This document shows, one piece after another, positions 35,531 to 44,705 of a DNA stretch of 64,000 nt. The DNA is from JAJFJD01 sp965228695 (GTDB taxonomy: Bacteria > Pseudomonadota > Alphaproteobacteria > UBA8366), in NCBI GenBank assembly GCA_965228695.1, contig CBDDIB010000002.1:4464001-4528000 (forward strand). Reading direction: 5' to 3'. Both the position numbers and the translations under genes were made by a program. The notes beneath the pieces are model-generated. The model did no database searches and was not told the DNA's origin. It was given only the letters and a program-made list of their open reading frames with translations. The first letter of the stretch is position 1, and every line of letters begins with the position of its first letter.

Positions 35531-35545
35531 GTTCTTTTTTTGTTC
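35531..35545 (-). promoter_or_regulatory. LexA-binding SOS box of recA
   Basis: On the plus strand the site reads GTTC, seven T residues, GTTC, a perfect match to the alphaproteobacterial SOS box GTTC-N7-GTTC (GAAC-N7-GAAC for recA's strand). Directly downstream on the minus strand is TTGCAC (35530-35525), a possible -35 box, with TACATA 16 bases on as a weak -10. LexA bound here would block polymerase. Box is seen; promoter placement is inferred. Confidence 0.85.
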
Positions 35546-35619
35546 TCATTCGGACAACGAGTAAACCGTTGCCCGTCAAGCTCTTTTCTGCCCGGAGAAC
35601 TGCGGAAAGGCGGTTTTTG

Positions 35620-37134
35620 TCACCGCGCCTGCCCCAGCATCTTCACATGCTCGGCGGCTTCGCGGCCGGCGATTCGGCCGAAGGTGGCGCCCGCCATCAG
35701 GCCGGTGCCGCTGGCGTAGTTGTGGAAATACAGGCCGCCGACCATCTCCCCCGCCGCATAGAGGCCGGGGATGGCGCGCTTGCCGGTTCGCTCGACCTCG
35801 GCCTTGGTGCTGACCTTGATGCCGCCGAAGGTGAAGGTGACGCCCGCGGTCACCGCGTAAGCGTCGAAGGGCGGCGTGTCCAAGGGGTTGGCCCAATTGG
35901 ATTTATTGATCGCCAGCCCCTCGGTGCAGCGGCCGTCATGCACGTTCGGGTCGAACGGGATGTCGGTGCGGACCGAGTCGTTGAATTCCTTGACCGTCTG
36001 GATGAACCGCTCGGGGTTCACACCGTCGAGTTTGGCCGCCAACTCTTCGATGGTGTCCGCCGAGACCTTGGTGATTCGGCGGATGTGGTACTCGCTGCGC
36101 AGCAGATGCGTGACCTTCTGGTCGAAGATCTGCCAGGCAAACATGCCCGGCTGCTGCAGGATTTCGCCGCCGTAACGCGCGTAGCAATAGCTGTGGAAAT
36201 CCTCGCCCTCGTCGCGGAACCGCTCGCCGTTGGCGTTCACGACGATGCTGAACGGCACGTTGTGTTTCTGGAACTGGTCGCCGATGTCCAGGTCGCCGTA
36301 GGGCGGCGCGTTCAGGTCCCAGGCGACCGCGTGGCAGCCGGACCAGTGGCCGTAGGGCATGGCGCCGATGTCGAGCGCCATGTTGAGCCCTTCCCCGTTG
36401 TTGTATTCGGTGCCGCGCACCTTGGCGAGGTCCCAGCCGGGGCCGAGATAGCGCGCGCGCATCTCCTGGTTCGATTCGAAACCGCCGCAGGCCAGCACCA
36501 CCGCCTTCGATTCCAGGTTCAGCACCTTGCCCTTGTGGCGGCAGCGCACGCCGTGCACGCCCCGGTCCTCGTCATAGAGCAGGTCGGTCGCCGTCGCCTC
36601 GTAGAGCACCTCGATGCCGGCCTTCTCGGCCGTATCGTGCAGCGTCTGGACCAGTTGCTCACCGCCGCCGTTGATGCGCAGCGCCAGCCCGCCCCAGAAC
36701 TTGAACTTGCCGTCCACCTTGAACGCCTGCCGCCCGGTCGCCGGAATCAGGTCGATGCCGTGCGTGGTCATCCACTTGGCGGTGTCGAAACTGTTGGTGA
36801 CCAGCACCTCGATCAGGTCCGCGTCCGAGCGGTACTGGGTCATGCGGAAGATGTCGTCGTAATACTGGTCGTGCGTGTAGGTGCCGAAATCGATGTTGTC
36901 GAGATCCTCATCGGCCAAGCTCGGGCACAACTCCATAAGGTCGTCGACCCCGTTGTAGGAGAACCGGAAGGCCCCGCCGGTAAAGGCCGAGTTACCGCCG
37001 CGCGAGTCCTTGGGCGCGGTTTCCAGCATCAGCACCGACGCGCCGTTCTCCACCGCCGACAGCGCCGAACAGGTCGCCGCATTCCCCGCGCCGACCACGA
37101 TGATATCGAATTCTCTTCCGACGACGTCCGCCAT
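35620..37134 (-). CDS. FAD-dependent dehydrogenase, TcuA-like
   Basis: A 504-residue flavoprotein of the fumarate reductase/succinate dehydrogenase flavoprotein family. The N-terminal FAD fold reads FDIIVVGAGNAATCSALSA and GGNSAFTGGAFRF, and the C-terminal FAD contact is GTGLMAGATFGRIAGREAA. It most resembles tricarballylate dehydrogenase TcuA, which oxidises tricarballylate to cis-aconitate, but the partner tcuB is not adjacent. 3-Ketosteroid dehydrogenase-like members are an alternative. The catalytic region contains FTFGGIKVSTKAEV, typical of this superfamily. Substrate uncertain. Confidence 0.8.
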   Translation of the reverse strand: MADVVGREFDIIVVGAGNAATCSALSAVENGASVLMLETAPKDSRGGNSAFTGGAFRFSYNGVDDLMELCPSLADEDLDNIDFGTYTHDQYYDDIFRMTQYRSDADLIEVLVTNSFDTAKWMTTHGIDLIPATGRQAFKVDGKFKFWGGLALRINGGGEQLVQTLHDTAEKAGIEVLYEATATDLLYDEDRGVHGVRCRHKGKVLNLESKAVVLACGGFESNQEMRARYLGPGWDLAKVRGTEYNNGEGLNMALDIGAMPYGHWSGCHAVAWDLNAPPYGDLDIGDQFQKHNVPFSIVVNANGERFRDEGEDFHSYCYARYGGEILQQPGMFAWQIFDQKVTHLLRSEYHIRRITKVSADTIEELAAKLDGVNPERFIQTVKEFNDSVRTDIPFDPNVHDGRCTEGLAINKSNWANPLDTPPFDAYAVTAGVTFTFGGIKVSTKAEVERTGKRAIPGLYAAGEMVGGLYFHNYASGTGLMAGATFGRIAGREAAEHVKMLGQAR

Positions 37135-37353
37135 TTTCGATGACCTTTCTTATTTCTTTTTTGCGTCCCGGCCGGCACGTGCAGCGCCGACGGCGCTGCA
37201 ATTCGCATTAATTCGACCGGATATCGCCTTTATACCAAAGGAACGGCCCGCACCGCCAAACGGCCAGATTGCGCCCCACTGCATCCCCCACTACCATCGG
37301 ACCATTGCGTGCATTCCGCACGCAGCACAACAATCAGGGGATATTGGCTGCAC

Positions 37354-38118
37354 ATGACCTTAGCAATGCCAAACTTTTGGCTCCGGGCGAGAAGTATCCC
37401 CAAAGTCCTGATGCTCGGCTGGGTTTTCGCCTTGCTCGCGGCCTGCCAAACCACGCATCCCGACTGGGGCCGCGGCCCGGTCACACTGTCCCCCTCTAGC
37501 CAACTTGCCTTGAACCGCTACATGGGGACCCAGGAAGCCGCAGCCTTCGCCCTCACGACCGATGGCCGCTTGGCTTTTTTCTCCTATTGTCCGGGAGGCC
37601 ACGGACTGGATTGCGTCGAAGCCTATGAGAGCGCGCTCAGCGGATGCCGTCGCGTGGTAAAGGGCCGCATAGAATGCAAAATATTCGCTGACCTTCGAGA
37701 TGTGGTCTGGCAAGGCCCGGTGACCATGGCGTCGAATGCGTCATTGCTTCGGCTGAAGAATATCGACAACGCGAAGTTCTGTTACGACAGTAATTCGAAA
37801 ACCTACTATGTCGTCGGTCAGCAATGCATTTTTGAAGACGAGGAGGTAACCCGCGAGGCTTATGCTGCCGGCGTCGGAAAGTCAGTGACCGTCTATTGCC
37901 GGAAAAAGGCGCCCGCCACGCAATCCAGATACTACACCGCGAAAGGAGCCTGCGACCCCATCGACCGCGAAGTCAGCAAGGCGCTGTTCGAGATGAGCAA
38001 GACTTTTTGCCGGTCCGCCGGCGGCGACTATTACCGCGCCAACGGCAAATGCGAGCCCCAAGACGCGGAGGTCGGCGAAGCCGAGTTCAAGCGAAAAACC
38101 GCCGAGCGCGTTCGCTGA
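37354..38118 (+). CDS. Cys-rich putative lipoprotein
   Basis: A 254-residue protein with an export signal ending in VFALLAAC, so the mature protein would begin CQTT as a lipoprotein. Further Cys residues occur in pairs along the chain (SYCPGGHGLDC, SGCRRVVKGRIEC, FCYDSNS...QQC, YCRKK...GAC, FCRSAGG...GKC), a repeated spacing that suggests disulfide-linked modules. No family is recognised. The start could be 37354, 37366 or a later ATG; the lipobox is unaffected. The next gene encodes another lipoprotein that also starts CQTT, 20 bases downstream. Confidence 0.75.
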   Translation: MTLAMPNFWLRARSIPKVLMLGWVFALLAACQTTHPDWGRGPVTLSPSSQLALNRYMGTQEAAAFALTTDGRLAFFSYCPGGHGLDCVEAYESALSGCRRVVKGRIECKIFADLRDVVWQGPVTMASNASLLRLKNIDNAKFCYDSNSKTYYVVGQQCIFEDEEVTREAYAAGVGKSVTVYCRKKAPATQSRYYTAKGACDPIDREVSKALFEMSKTFCRSAGGDYYRANGKCEPQDAEVGEAEFKRKTAERVR

Positions 38119-38138
38119 CAAACAATTCGGCATTCGTG

Positions 38139-39626
38139 ATGCGCCCGTTCCTGCTCCTTGCAGCCTTGCTCCTGATCCTCAGCGGCTGCCAAACGACGGT
38201 GACCGTTAACGAACCCGCTAAAACCGTACAAACCGCCTATGTCCTATACGGTCGGGAAATCCCGTTGCCACCGGCGGCGGGAAGCGGCTGGCAGGTCGCC
38301 GTCGAACGTCGCCATACCGGCAGCCGCGGCACGCCGCTCGCGGACGTTCTTATGGCCCGCCAAGCAAACGGCAAGGTCAGCGCCATCGTATGGGCGACGG
38401 CAAGCGGTCCGGTCCCACAGGGAAAACCCGTGGATTGGCAGGAGCCGGCATTCTGCGACAACGGCACGACCGACATCGCCAGACAATACACCGGCGTTTT
38501 TTGGCCGGGACAGGATTGTTGGGGCGTAAAGCAAGCCGACGACATCTTCAGCACGTCCACGAATCCAACGGTCCGGCAGTTCAAGGATTGGGCCCTGCGG
38601 CAGGGTGCGACCATCGGTGAAGAACTCGCGACGGTGTCTTACCGCTACGCCAATGCAAGCGGCCTGGTCGAGGTAACCTATGCGTTCGACCCGGACCACC
38701 TGGTCCCGCTGACCCTACCCTTCTACGATGCACCGCGGCAGGAGGGCGAACATTTGCTCGCGGAGTGGGCCCAACGGTTCCACGTGAAGGTTCGCCTCGG
38801 GTATCACGGACTCGCCGTGCAGGGCGTGCGGCTGTCCGCGATCACGCAAGACTTTACGCGCACCGCCCTTGTCACCGACACGAAACGACAACCGAACGAG
38901 TCCGGGACCACATTGCCCGAACCGACTTTTCCGCTACACAGGGTGTATGGCCTGATCGGCGACATCTCGACGACGAAAACCAGCGATTTGATCGCCCAAA
39001 ATTTCGAACGGTTGATCTTTCAAACCGAATTCGGCGGCCCTGATCCGTGGCTACGCAAATGGAACCGGCATCCGGTCCTGCGCTATGCCCGATCGGCGCG
39101 ACCCAGGACCAAGGAAGCCGTAGTCGCCGCCGCGACCCGACTTAGCCAAATCACCGGATTGAATTTTTCGCGCATCGAGGTGACGGAAACCCTCTCCGAA
39201 GAAAGGAACGATCACAAACGGGCGGGTGTCATCACCGTACTGGATCAGCCCGGCAACGTCAGCGCACGAACCTGCTCGGGCCGCCTTTTCTACGGCAAGG
39301 ACGGGTCAATCCTCGCGGCGGTCATCATAATCGGATCGGCATATAAGGATCACGATACGGACGAATGCGTCACCGAAGAATTGGCGCAGTCGCTGGGACC
39401 GATCAACGACACGACCGTCGTCCCGCAATCGATGTTCAACGACCAGACAAACGGAATCGTCTCGGCGCTGACCTGGCATGACGCGGTCATCCTTCGCGCT
39501 TTGTACAGTGACAGGCTTATCACGGGCATGCCTCGCGACCGGGCGCTGCCGGTCATGCGCAGCGTAATCCGAAAGACGCTGAACGAACTGGAACAGAATA
39601 TCCGCCCCACCCGAACGGAATATTGA
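38139..39626 (+). CDS. DUF2927-domain lipoprotein
   Basis: A 495-residue exported protein. The signal MRPFLLLAALLLILSGC has lipobox LSGC with Cys17. The N-terminal ~270 residues match no family I recognise. The C-terminal part (about 300-480) fits DUF2927, with LAQSLGPINDT, VPQSMFNDQ and WHDAVILRALYSDRL..GM. The pattern recalls secreted metallopeptidase-like families that lost their zinc site; no HExxH is seen. It forms a pair with the Cys-rich lipoprotein upstream. Function unknown. The ATG at 38139 is chosen for the lipoprotein signal. Confidence 0.82.
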   Translation: MRPFLLLAALLLILSGCQTTVTVNEPAKTVQTAYVLYGREIPLPPAAGSGWQVAVERRHTGSRGTPLADVLMARQANGKVSAIVWATASGPVPQGKPVDWQEPAFCDNGTTDIARQYTGVFWPGQDCWGVKQADDIFSTSTNPTVRQFKDWALRQGATIGEELATVSYRYANASGLVEVTYAFDPDHLVPLTLPFYDAPRQEGEHLLAEWAQRFHVKVRLGYHGLAVQGVRLSAITQDFTRTALVTDTKRQPNESGTTLPEPTFPLHRVYGLIGDISTTKTSDLIAQNFERLIFQTEFGGPDPWLRKWNRHPVLRYARSARPRTKEAVVAAATRLSQITGLNFSRIEVTETLSEERNDHKRAGVITVLDQPGNVSARTCSGRLFYGKDGSILAAVIIIGSAYKDHDTDECVTEELAQSLGPINDTTVVPQSMFNDQTNGIVSALTWHDAVILRALYSDRLITGMPRDRALPVMRSVIRKTLNELEQNIRPTRTEY

Positions 39627-39719
39627 GCTACACTACCAAGTTCCCAATCAGCGTTCCGCCACATCCTGCGGCGGAACAACGCCTTCGCATTGCAACATTC
39701 CCATCACCAGGAATTCGAC

Positions 39720-41255
39720 ATGAGCACTGAGACATCGAAACGCATCGCCATTCTCGGCTTCAGCCTGGAGACCAACCGTTTTGCTCCAATCTGCGGCGAG
39801 GCGGAGTTCCGCGACCGCGGCCTGTTCTACGGCGAGGAGATCACCGAAGACGCCCGCCGGCCGGCGCCGGTGATCAACGGCGGCATCTGCGGCTTCTTCA
39901 AGGTGATGGACGCGCACGGCCCGTGGGAGCCGGTGCCGATCGCCTTCGCCAGCGCGCATCCGAACGGCCCGGCGGAGAAATCCTTCTTCGATGGACTTCT
40001 CCAATCCATGCGCGAAGGCCTTGAAAAGGCGGGCGACCTAGACGGCGTCTATGTCTGCGAGCACGGTGCGGGCCTGGCCGAGGGCAACGACGACCCGGAC
40101 GGCGAAGTGTTCGCCCTGGTGCGCGGGATCGTCGGGCCGGACGTGCCCGTGATCGCGACCCTGGACCTGCACGCCAACGTGTCAGAGCGCATGGTCAGCG
40201 AACCCGACGTGCTGATCTCCTACATCACCAACCCGCATGTGGATGCGTTCGAACGCGGGGAGGAAGCGGCGCGCTGCATGCTGGAGATGTTCGATGGCGT
40301 GAAACCGAAGATGGCGTCGATTCGCATCCCCTTGGTCGCACCGTCGGTGACGCTGCTGACCGCGGAGGGCCATCCCTACGGCGACCTGATCCGGCTTGGC
40401 CAAACCAAACTCGGTTCCGATATCATGAACGTCGCCATCACCGCGGGTTTCGCCTTCAGCGATACCGACCGCAACGGCATGACGATCACCGTGACCGCCC
40501 GCGAGGACCAGGCGAAGGCCGACGCCCTCGCCCGCGAACTGGCGATCGCTGGCTGGGCCGACCGCGAGCGGTATCAGACGCGGATGACCGATTTGGCGGA
40601 ATGCACCCGGCGCGCGCTGGAGGTGGGCAAGGACGCGAGCAAGCCGAACCTGCTGTTTTGCGATCCGGCAGACAATCCCGGCGGCGGCGGACGCGGCAAC
40701 ACGACCTATATCCTGAAATCCTTCGCCGAGGCGGGGGTGGAGAATTGCATCTTCGCCGTGTTCAACGATCCGGCGCTGGTCAAGCGCGCGGACGAGGCCG
40801 GCGTCGGCGCCACCTTCACCGCGACCTTCAACAGCGAAGAGCCGAACCAGTTCTCCGAACCGTTCGAGGCCGAGGTGACGGTCGAAAAACTGAGCGACGG
40901 GGAATTCGCCGGCACCGTCGGCATGCCGAAGGGACGCACGGTGCAACTCGGCCGCTCCTGCCTGCTGCGGCTCGGCGGCATCCGGATCATCGTGATCTCG
41001 ATCCGACAGCAATGCCTCAGCAACGACTACCTGCAGCATTTCGGCGTGGACGCCGCCGAAGCCCGCAGCACGGTGGTCAAATCGCGCGGCCATTTCCGCG
41101 CCGGCTTCCAGCACCTTTTCCCGCCCGAGCGCATCATCGAAGCCGACGTGCCGGGCCTGACCTCGTGTAACCTGCTCACCTTCCCGTGGGAACACATGCC
41201 GCGCCCGGTCTACCCGATGGACCCGGAAACGACCTGGGAGCCGCCGGCGGCGTGA
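39720..41255 (+). CDS. M81 family metallopeptidase (MlrC-like)
   Basis: A 511-residue protein of the MlrC family. The N-terminal domain starts RIAILGFSLETNRFAP, the typical family opening, with metal-ligand candidates in VYVCEHGAGLAEGNDDPDGE, TLDLHANVS and SYITNPHVDAFERG. The C-terminal domain contains FCDPADNPGGGGRGNTTYIL. MlrC of microcystin degraders is a zinc peptidase, but most relatives sit in soil and marine bacteria with unknown substrates. The ATG at 39720 matches the family start. Activity on a peptide or another amide is inferred. Confidence 0.88.
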   Translation: MSTETSKRIAILGFSLETNRFAPICGEAEFRDRGLFYGEEITEDARRPAPVINGGICGFFKVMDAHGPWEPVPIAFASAHPNGPAEKSFFDGLLQSMREGLEKAGDLDGVYVCEHGAGLAEGNDDPDGEVFALVRGIVGPDVPVIATLDLHANVSERMVSEPDVLISYITNPHVDAFERGEEAARCMLEMFDGVKPKMASIRIPLVAPSVTLLTAEGHPYGDLIRLGQTKLGSDIMNVAITAGFAFSDTDRNGMTITVTAREDQAKADALARELAIAGWADRERYQTRMTDLAECTRRALEVGKDASKPNLLFCDPADNPGGGGRGNTTYILKSFAEAGVENCIFAVFNDPALVKRADEAGVGATFTATFNSEEPNQFSEPFEAEVTVEKLSDGEFAGTVGMPKGRTVQLGRSCLLRLGGIRIIVISIRQQCLSNDYLQHFGVDAAEARSTVVKSRGHFRAGFQHLFPPERIIEADVPGLTSCNLLTFPWEHMPRPVYPMDPETTWEPPAA

Positions 41256-41351
41256 GCGTCAATCGCGGCGCTTCGCATCGACCGGAAACGGTGCTACCGT
41301 CCCTCCCGACCGGCATCGCGTGGCCGGTCGGCGCAATTCGGAAAGGCTCCC

Positions 41352-41840
41352 ATGACTGATTTCGAGACGGGCGGCGGCGGACTGTCCAGCGGGCGGCAAC
41401 CGCACAAACTCTTGGTCGCCACGTGTTATCTGGCGGCGATCTTCATTGCCTACACCTTCGTGAAGTATCTGTATTTCAAGTTCATCCCGAATCCCGACGC
41501 CAACTCGATCTTCCGCGACCTGGAAACATGGAGCGGCATTTCATGGGTCAATCCCTATTTCCGCTTTTTCACCGGGGGCGTCGAGTTGGTTGCCTCGATC
41601 CTGTTGTTCATCCCGGGGCTGCAACTGCTCGGCGCGCTGCTGACCGCAGGGACGCTCACAAGCGCCATTCTGCTGCATCTCGTCGGCCCGATCGGTATCG
41701 AAGGGGCGCGCGGCGATCTGTTCATGGAAGCGGTAGTTTGCACCGTGCTGGCGTGCGGCATCATCTTCGTCCGGCGCCACGAAATCCCGCGACTTCTCCA
41801 GTTCCTCCTGCTCGATCCGTCGCTTTACCGGTTGCGCTAG
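41352..41840 (+). CDS. DoxX-like integral membrane protein
   Basis: A 162-residue protein with four predicted helices (about residues 20-42, 72-92, 93-113 and 120-142). The arrangement, with NPYFRFFTGGVELVASILLF and LHLVGPIGIEG, resembles DoxX/DUF4345-type small membrane proteins. Function is unknown. GGAAAGG lies before the ATG. A hairpin (41306-41314 with 41323-41331) lies between it and the peptidase gene. Subfamily naming is tentative. Confidence 0.65.
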   Translation: MTDFETGGGGLSSGRQPHKLLVATCYLAAIFIAYTFVKYLYFKFIPNPDANSIFRDLETWSGISWVNPYFRFFTGGVELVASILLFIPGLQLLGALLTAGTLTSAILLHLVGPIGIEGARGDLFMEAVVCTVLACGIIFVRRHEIPRLLQFLLLDPSLYRLR

Positions 41841-41889
41841 AAGAGGTCGCTATTGGAAGCTCGATCAAAGGATCGCCCGGCAGCTGCGG

Positions 41890-42399
41890 TCAGGGACGCC
41901 ATTGCATGATGGTGTGGGTTTCGGTTTCGTCGACAACCGCGAATCCCAACCGCTCGTATAATGCCGCGGCACGCGGGTTCACCTTCATCACGCGCAGTCG
42001 GATCGGCAGGCCGAGACGCCGGGCCTCACCGAAAAGCAGGGACATGCAGCGCTCGCCGATGCCGTGCCCTTGGTACTCCGGCGCAATGAATATCTGATTG
42101 AGCTTGAGGCACTCGCTCGTCAGATCGAGCGTCATGATCCCACAATCCGCGCCCTGAAAGCGGATGACCCGGTAATCGTAGAGTGCGAAGTTGCGCTCGT
42201 GGCGTTGGCGCTCCTTTCGGTCATCCCACCCACCGCTCTTGTCGACATAGACCCGGAAGGCCGCCTTCCGCATCGCAAAGGCAAACGCGCTGTCGTCCTC
42301 TGCGCAACGACGCAGCACGAGTTCCCCGGCCCCGTCGCGCAACAGGGGGTCAAGTTTTGGATTGTCCGTCACCACGAAACCCCGCGACAGCCGCACCAT
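41890..42399 (-). CDS. GNAT family N-acetyltransferase
   Basis: A 169-residue GNAT protein. The acetyl-CoA-binding motif is LNQIFIAPEYQGHGIGERCMSLL (in parts: LNQIFIAPEYQ and QGHGIGERCM), the Q-x-x-G-x-G loop of the fold, followed by LRVMKVNPRAAALYERLGF, the usual motif B. The N-terminal 25 residues are less conserved. The acceptor (small molecule or protein) is unknown. It lies downstream of cckA on the same strand but separated by 83 bases. Confidence 0.88.
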   Translation of the reverse strand: MVRLSRGFVVTDNPKLDPLLRDGAGELVLRRCAEDDSAFAFAMRKAAFRVYVDKSGGWDDRKERQRHERNFALYDYRVIRFQGADCGIMTLDLTSECLKLNQIFIAPEYQGHGIGERCMSLLFGEARRLGLPIRLRVMKVNPRAAALYERLGFAVVDETETHTIMQWRP

Positions 42400-42482
42400 T
42401 GCCGAAAGGTGGATACGCTAGCACGGTCCTCCTGACACCCTTGTGTCAGCAGTAGTCGAAGCCAAGAATTTAGAAACCGGTG

Positions 42483-44705
42483 CTATCCCGACGGCGGCGG
42501 TTCGACCAGGACGTCCTTCACCTTGCCGGCAAGCTGCCGCAGGCTGAAGGGCTTGGCGAGGAAGTTGACGTTGTCCATGCTCTCCACCTCGCGGATCACG
42601 GATTCCTCGGCATAGCCGGAAATGCAGATCACCGGCAGGTCCGGGAATTTGCGCCGCGCCGCCGCCACGACCGTGGCGCCGTCCGCCTTGGGCATCACCA
42701 TGTCGGTGATCAGAAGGTCGATATCCTCCCGGCCCAACAGTTCGATGGCATTCTCGCCGTTGACGGCCTCGATCACATGGTACCCCTTGCTGCGCAGCGC
42801 CCGCGCACCGAATAGGCGTACCGGGTCTTCGTCCTCGACCAGCATAATCGTGCCGCCACCGGTGAGATCCTTCGCCGCGGGCGGGCGTTCCGCCGGGGCC
42901 TTGGCGCTCGCCTTCTCCTCGGGTCCGTCATAGCGCTGCAGATAGATCGTGAAGGTCGAGCCTTTGGCCTCGCCGTCACTGTCGGCAAAAATGAAACCCT
43001 CGGTCTGCTTGATGATGCCGTAGACCGTGGCGAGCCCGAGCCCGGTTCCGGACCCGACCTCCTTGGTCGTGAAGAAGGGATCGAAAATCCGATCCAACAC
43101 CTGCTGCGGCATGCCGATACCGTCATCGGTGACCGTGATCATCACGTAGTCGCCCGCCGGCATGATCTCGGCATGCGCGCGGTCGATTTCAGACAACAGG
43201 CTGCAGTTGCGGGTACTGATCGTCAGATGGCCGCCGCGCGGCATGGCATCGCGCGAATTGACCGCGAGATTGATGATGACTTGTTCGAGCTGCCCCTGGT
43301 CGACCTTGACCTTGCCCAACTCGCGCCCGTGAACGAATTTCAAATCGATCGATTCACCGAGCAGCCGGTGCAGCAGGCTGGACAGTTCGGACAACACGTC
43401 GGTCACGTCCAGCACACGCGGCTGCAGCGTCTGCTGCCGAGAGAAGGCAAGCAGCTGGCGCACGAGACGCGCCCCGCGGTTCGCGTTCTGCTTGATCTGC
43501 ATGACGTCGGCGAAGCTCTGCTCGCCCGGCTGGTACCGTTGCAACAACAGGTCGCAGAAGCCGATCATCGCGGTCAGCAGGTTGTTGAAGTCGTGCGCGA
43601 TACCGCCGGCGAGCTGACCGACCGCCTGCATCTTGAGGGACTGCGAGAATTGGACCTCGAGTTTCTTCTTCTCGGTCGTGTCGATCATGTGAAGGGCCAA
43701 GCCGCCGGGACCTTCCTCCGCGGTCTCGGTCTCGGCGGGGCGCCGCGAGAAATACATCGACGCGACACGGTTGCCCATGCCCTCGATTTCGACGTCGATC
43801 GGCACCGCCATCTGGGCGTCGTCCAAACGGCCGGACAGGCGTTGCGATAATCCGGGTCGGTCGATCGCGCGCACGAATTCCACGATCGGTTGCCCGACCG
43901 GGTCGTCACAGCCCAACAAGTCGCGGCAAGCGGGATTACACTCGACGACCCGGCCATCCGCATCGAGCACGGCCATGCCGACGGGAACCGTCTCAAGCTG
44001 ATTGCGGAGTCCTGCAAGTTCGGCGGTCAACGCATCCTGATCACGCACCGCGCTTACGCTGTGGCTGCTCCAGATAACCTCGCCCGGCGCCCCCGGCGCC
44101 GCGCCCAGCGTCAGCTTCAACGGATCGCGGCCGGCCCGCGGCAAGGTAATCTCCGCCTGTTCGGCCGTTCCTTCGAGCGCGTGATCGCGCAGCTTTTTAA
44201 AGGCACGGGCGGCATCGTTCTGCGTCCGGAAGACATACATGGTCCAGAGTCCGGCCTCTTCCTTCGTCTCCGCGCCGCAAATGCTCAGGAATTCCAAGAA
44301 CGGTCCATTGACGTAGGTCAGCCGCCCGTCGCCCTCTTCGAGCGCTACGCCGGCCCCCGATACGACGCCGATCCGGTTGAGCATGTCCCGCGAGGCCCTG
44401 CCGCGCCCCCGCAGGGCGCCCCACACCAGCACCAGGGCGACAAATCCGAGCGCGGCGACCGTCGCGTAGACCGGGATCCGGGCATCGGCCGAGAACCCGC
44501 CCGACCGCTCGAAATAGTAGAGTACGCCCATCGCCACGCCGACGAAGAGAACCAGCAAAAACAGCCGGCCACCCCCGCCGCTCACGGCGGGCGGCATGCT
44601 GATGGGCCCGCCTTTCGCGCGCGCCCTTTCGCCCGGCTTCGCCGCCACCGGGTCGAGGCTGTGCTTCGACGTGGCGTCGACGATTTCGCGCTGGTCATCC
44701 GGCAC
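42483..44705 (-). CDS. cckA: Hybrid sensor histidine kinase/phosphatase CckA
   Basis: A 740-residue membrane kinase. Two helices (near 48-65 and 78-98) are followed by PAS-like domains (about 115-345), a DHp domain with His371 in GGIAHDFNNLL, an ATPase domain (NLAVNSRDAMP, VTDDGIGM, GSGTGLGLATVYGI) and a C-terminal receiver with Asp668 in LLITDMVMP. In alphaproteobacteria CckA feeds phosphate through ChpT to CtrA, controlling the cell cycle and flagellar genes. Start: GTG 44705, with AAGGAG seven bases upstream inside flhB. This overlaps flhB by 11 bases, so the two are coupled. Confidence 0.9.
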   Translation of the reverse strand: MPDDQREIVDATSKHSLDPVAAKPGERARAKGGPISMPPAVSGGGGRLFLLVLFVGVAMGVLYYFERSGGFSADARIPVYATVAALGFVALVLVWGALRGRGRASRDMLNRIGVVSGAGVALEEGDGRLTYVNGPFLEFLSICGAETKEEAGLWTMYVFRTQNDAARAFKKLRDHALEGTAEQAEITLPRAGRDPLKLTLGAAPGAPGEVIWSSHSVSAVRDQDALTAELAGLRNQLETVPVGMAVLDADGRVVECNPACRDLLGCDDPVGQPIVEFVRAIDRPGLSQRLSGRLDDAQMAVPIDVEIEGMGNRVASMYFSRRPAETETAEEGPGGLALHMIDTTEKKKLEVQFSQSLKMQAVGQLAGGIAHDFNNLLTAMIGFCDLLLQRYQPGEQSFADVMQIKQNANRGARLVRQLLAFSRQQTLQPRVLDVTDVLSELSSLLHRLLGESIDLKFVHGRELGKVKVDQGQLEQVIINLAVNSRDAMPRGGHLTISTRNCSLLSEIDRAHAEIMPAGDYVMITVTDDGIGMPQQVLDRIFDPFFTTKEVGSGTGLGLATVYGIIKQTEGFIFADSDGEAKGSTFTIYLQRYDGPEEKASAKAPAERPPAAKDLTGGGTIMLVEDEDPVRLFGARALRSKGYHVIEAVNGENAIELLGREDIDLLITDMVMPKADGATVVAAARRKFPDLPVICISGYAEESVIREVESMDNVNFLAKPFSLRQLAGKVKDVLVEPPPSG

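Noticed and set aside
35434..37143. A 569-codon open frame on the plus strand opposite the TcuA-like gene
   Set aside because: Shadow frame; it also runs through the recA control region, and the flavoprotein on the other strand has complete FAD motifs.
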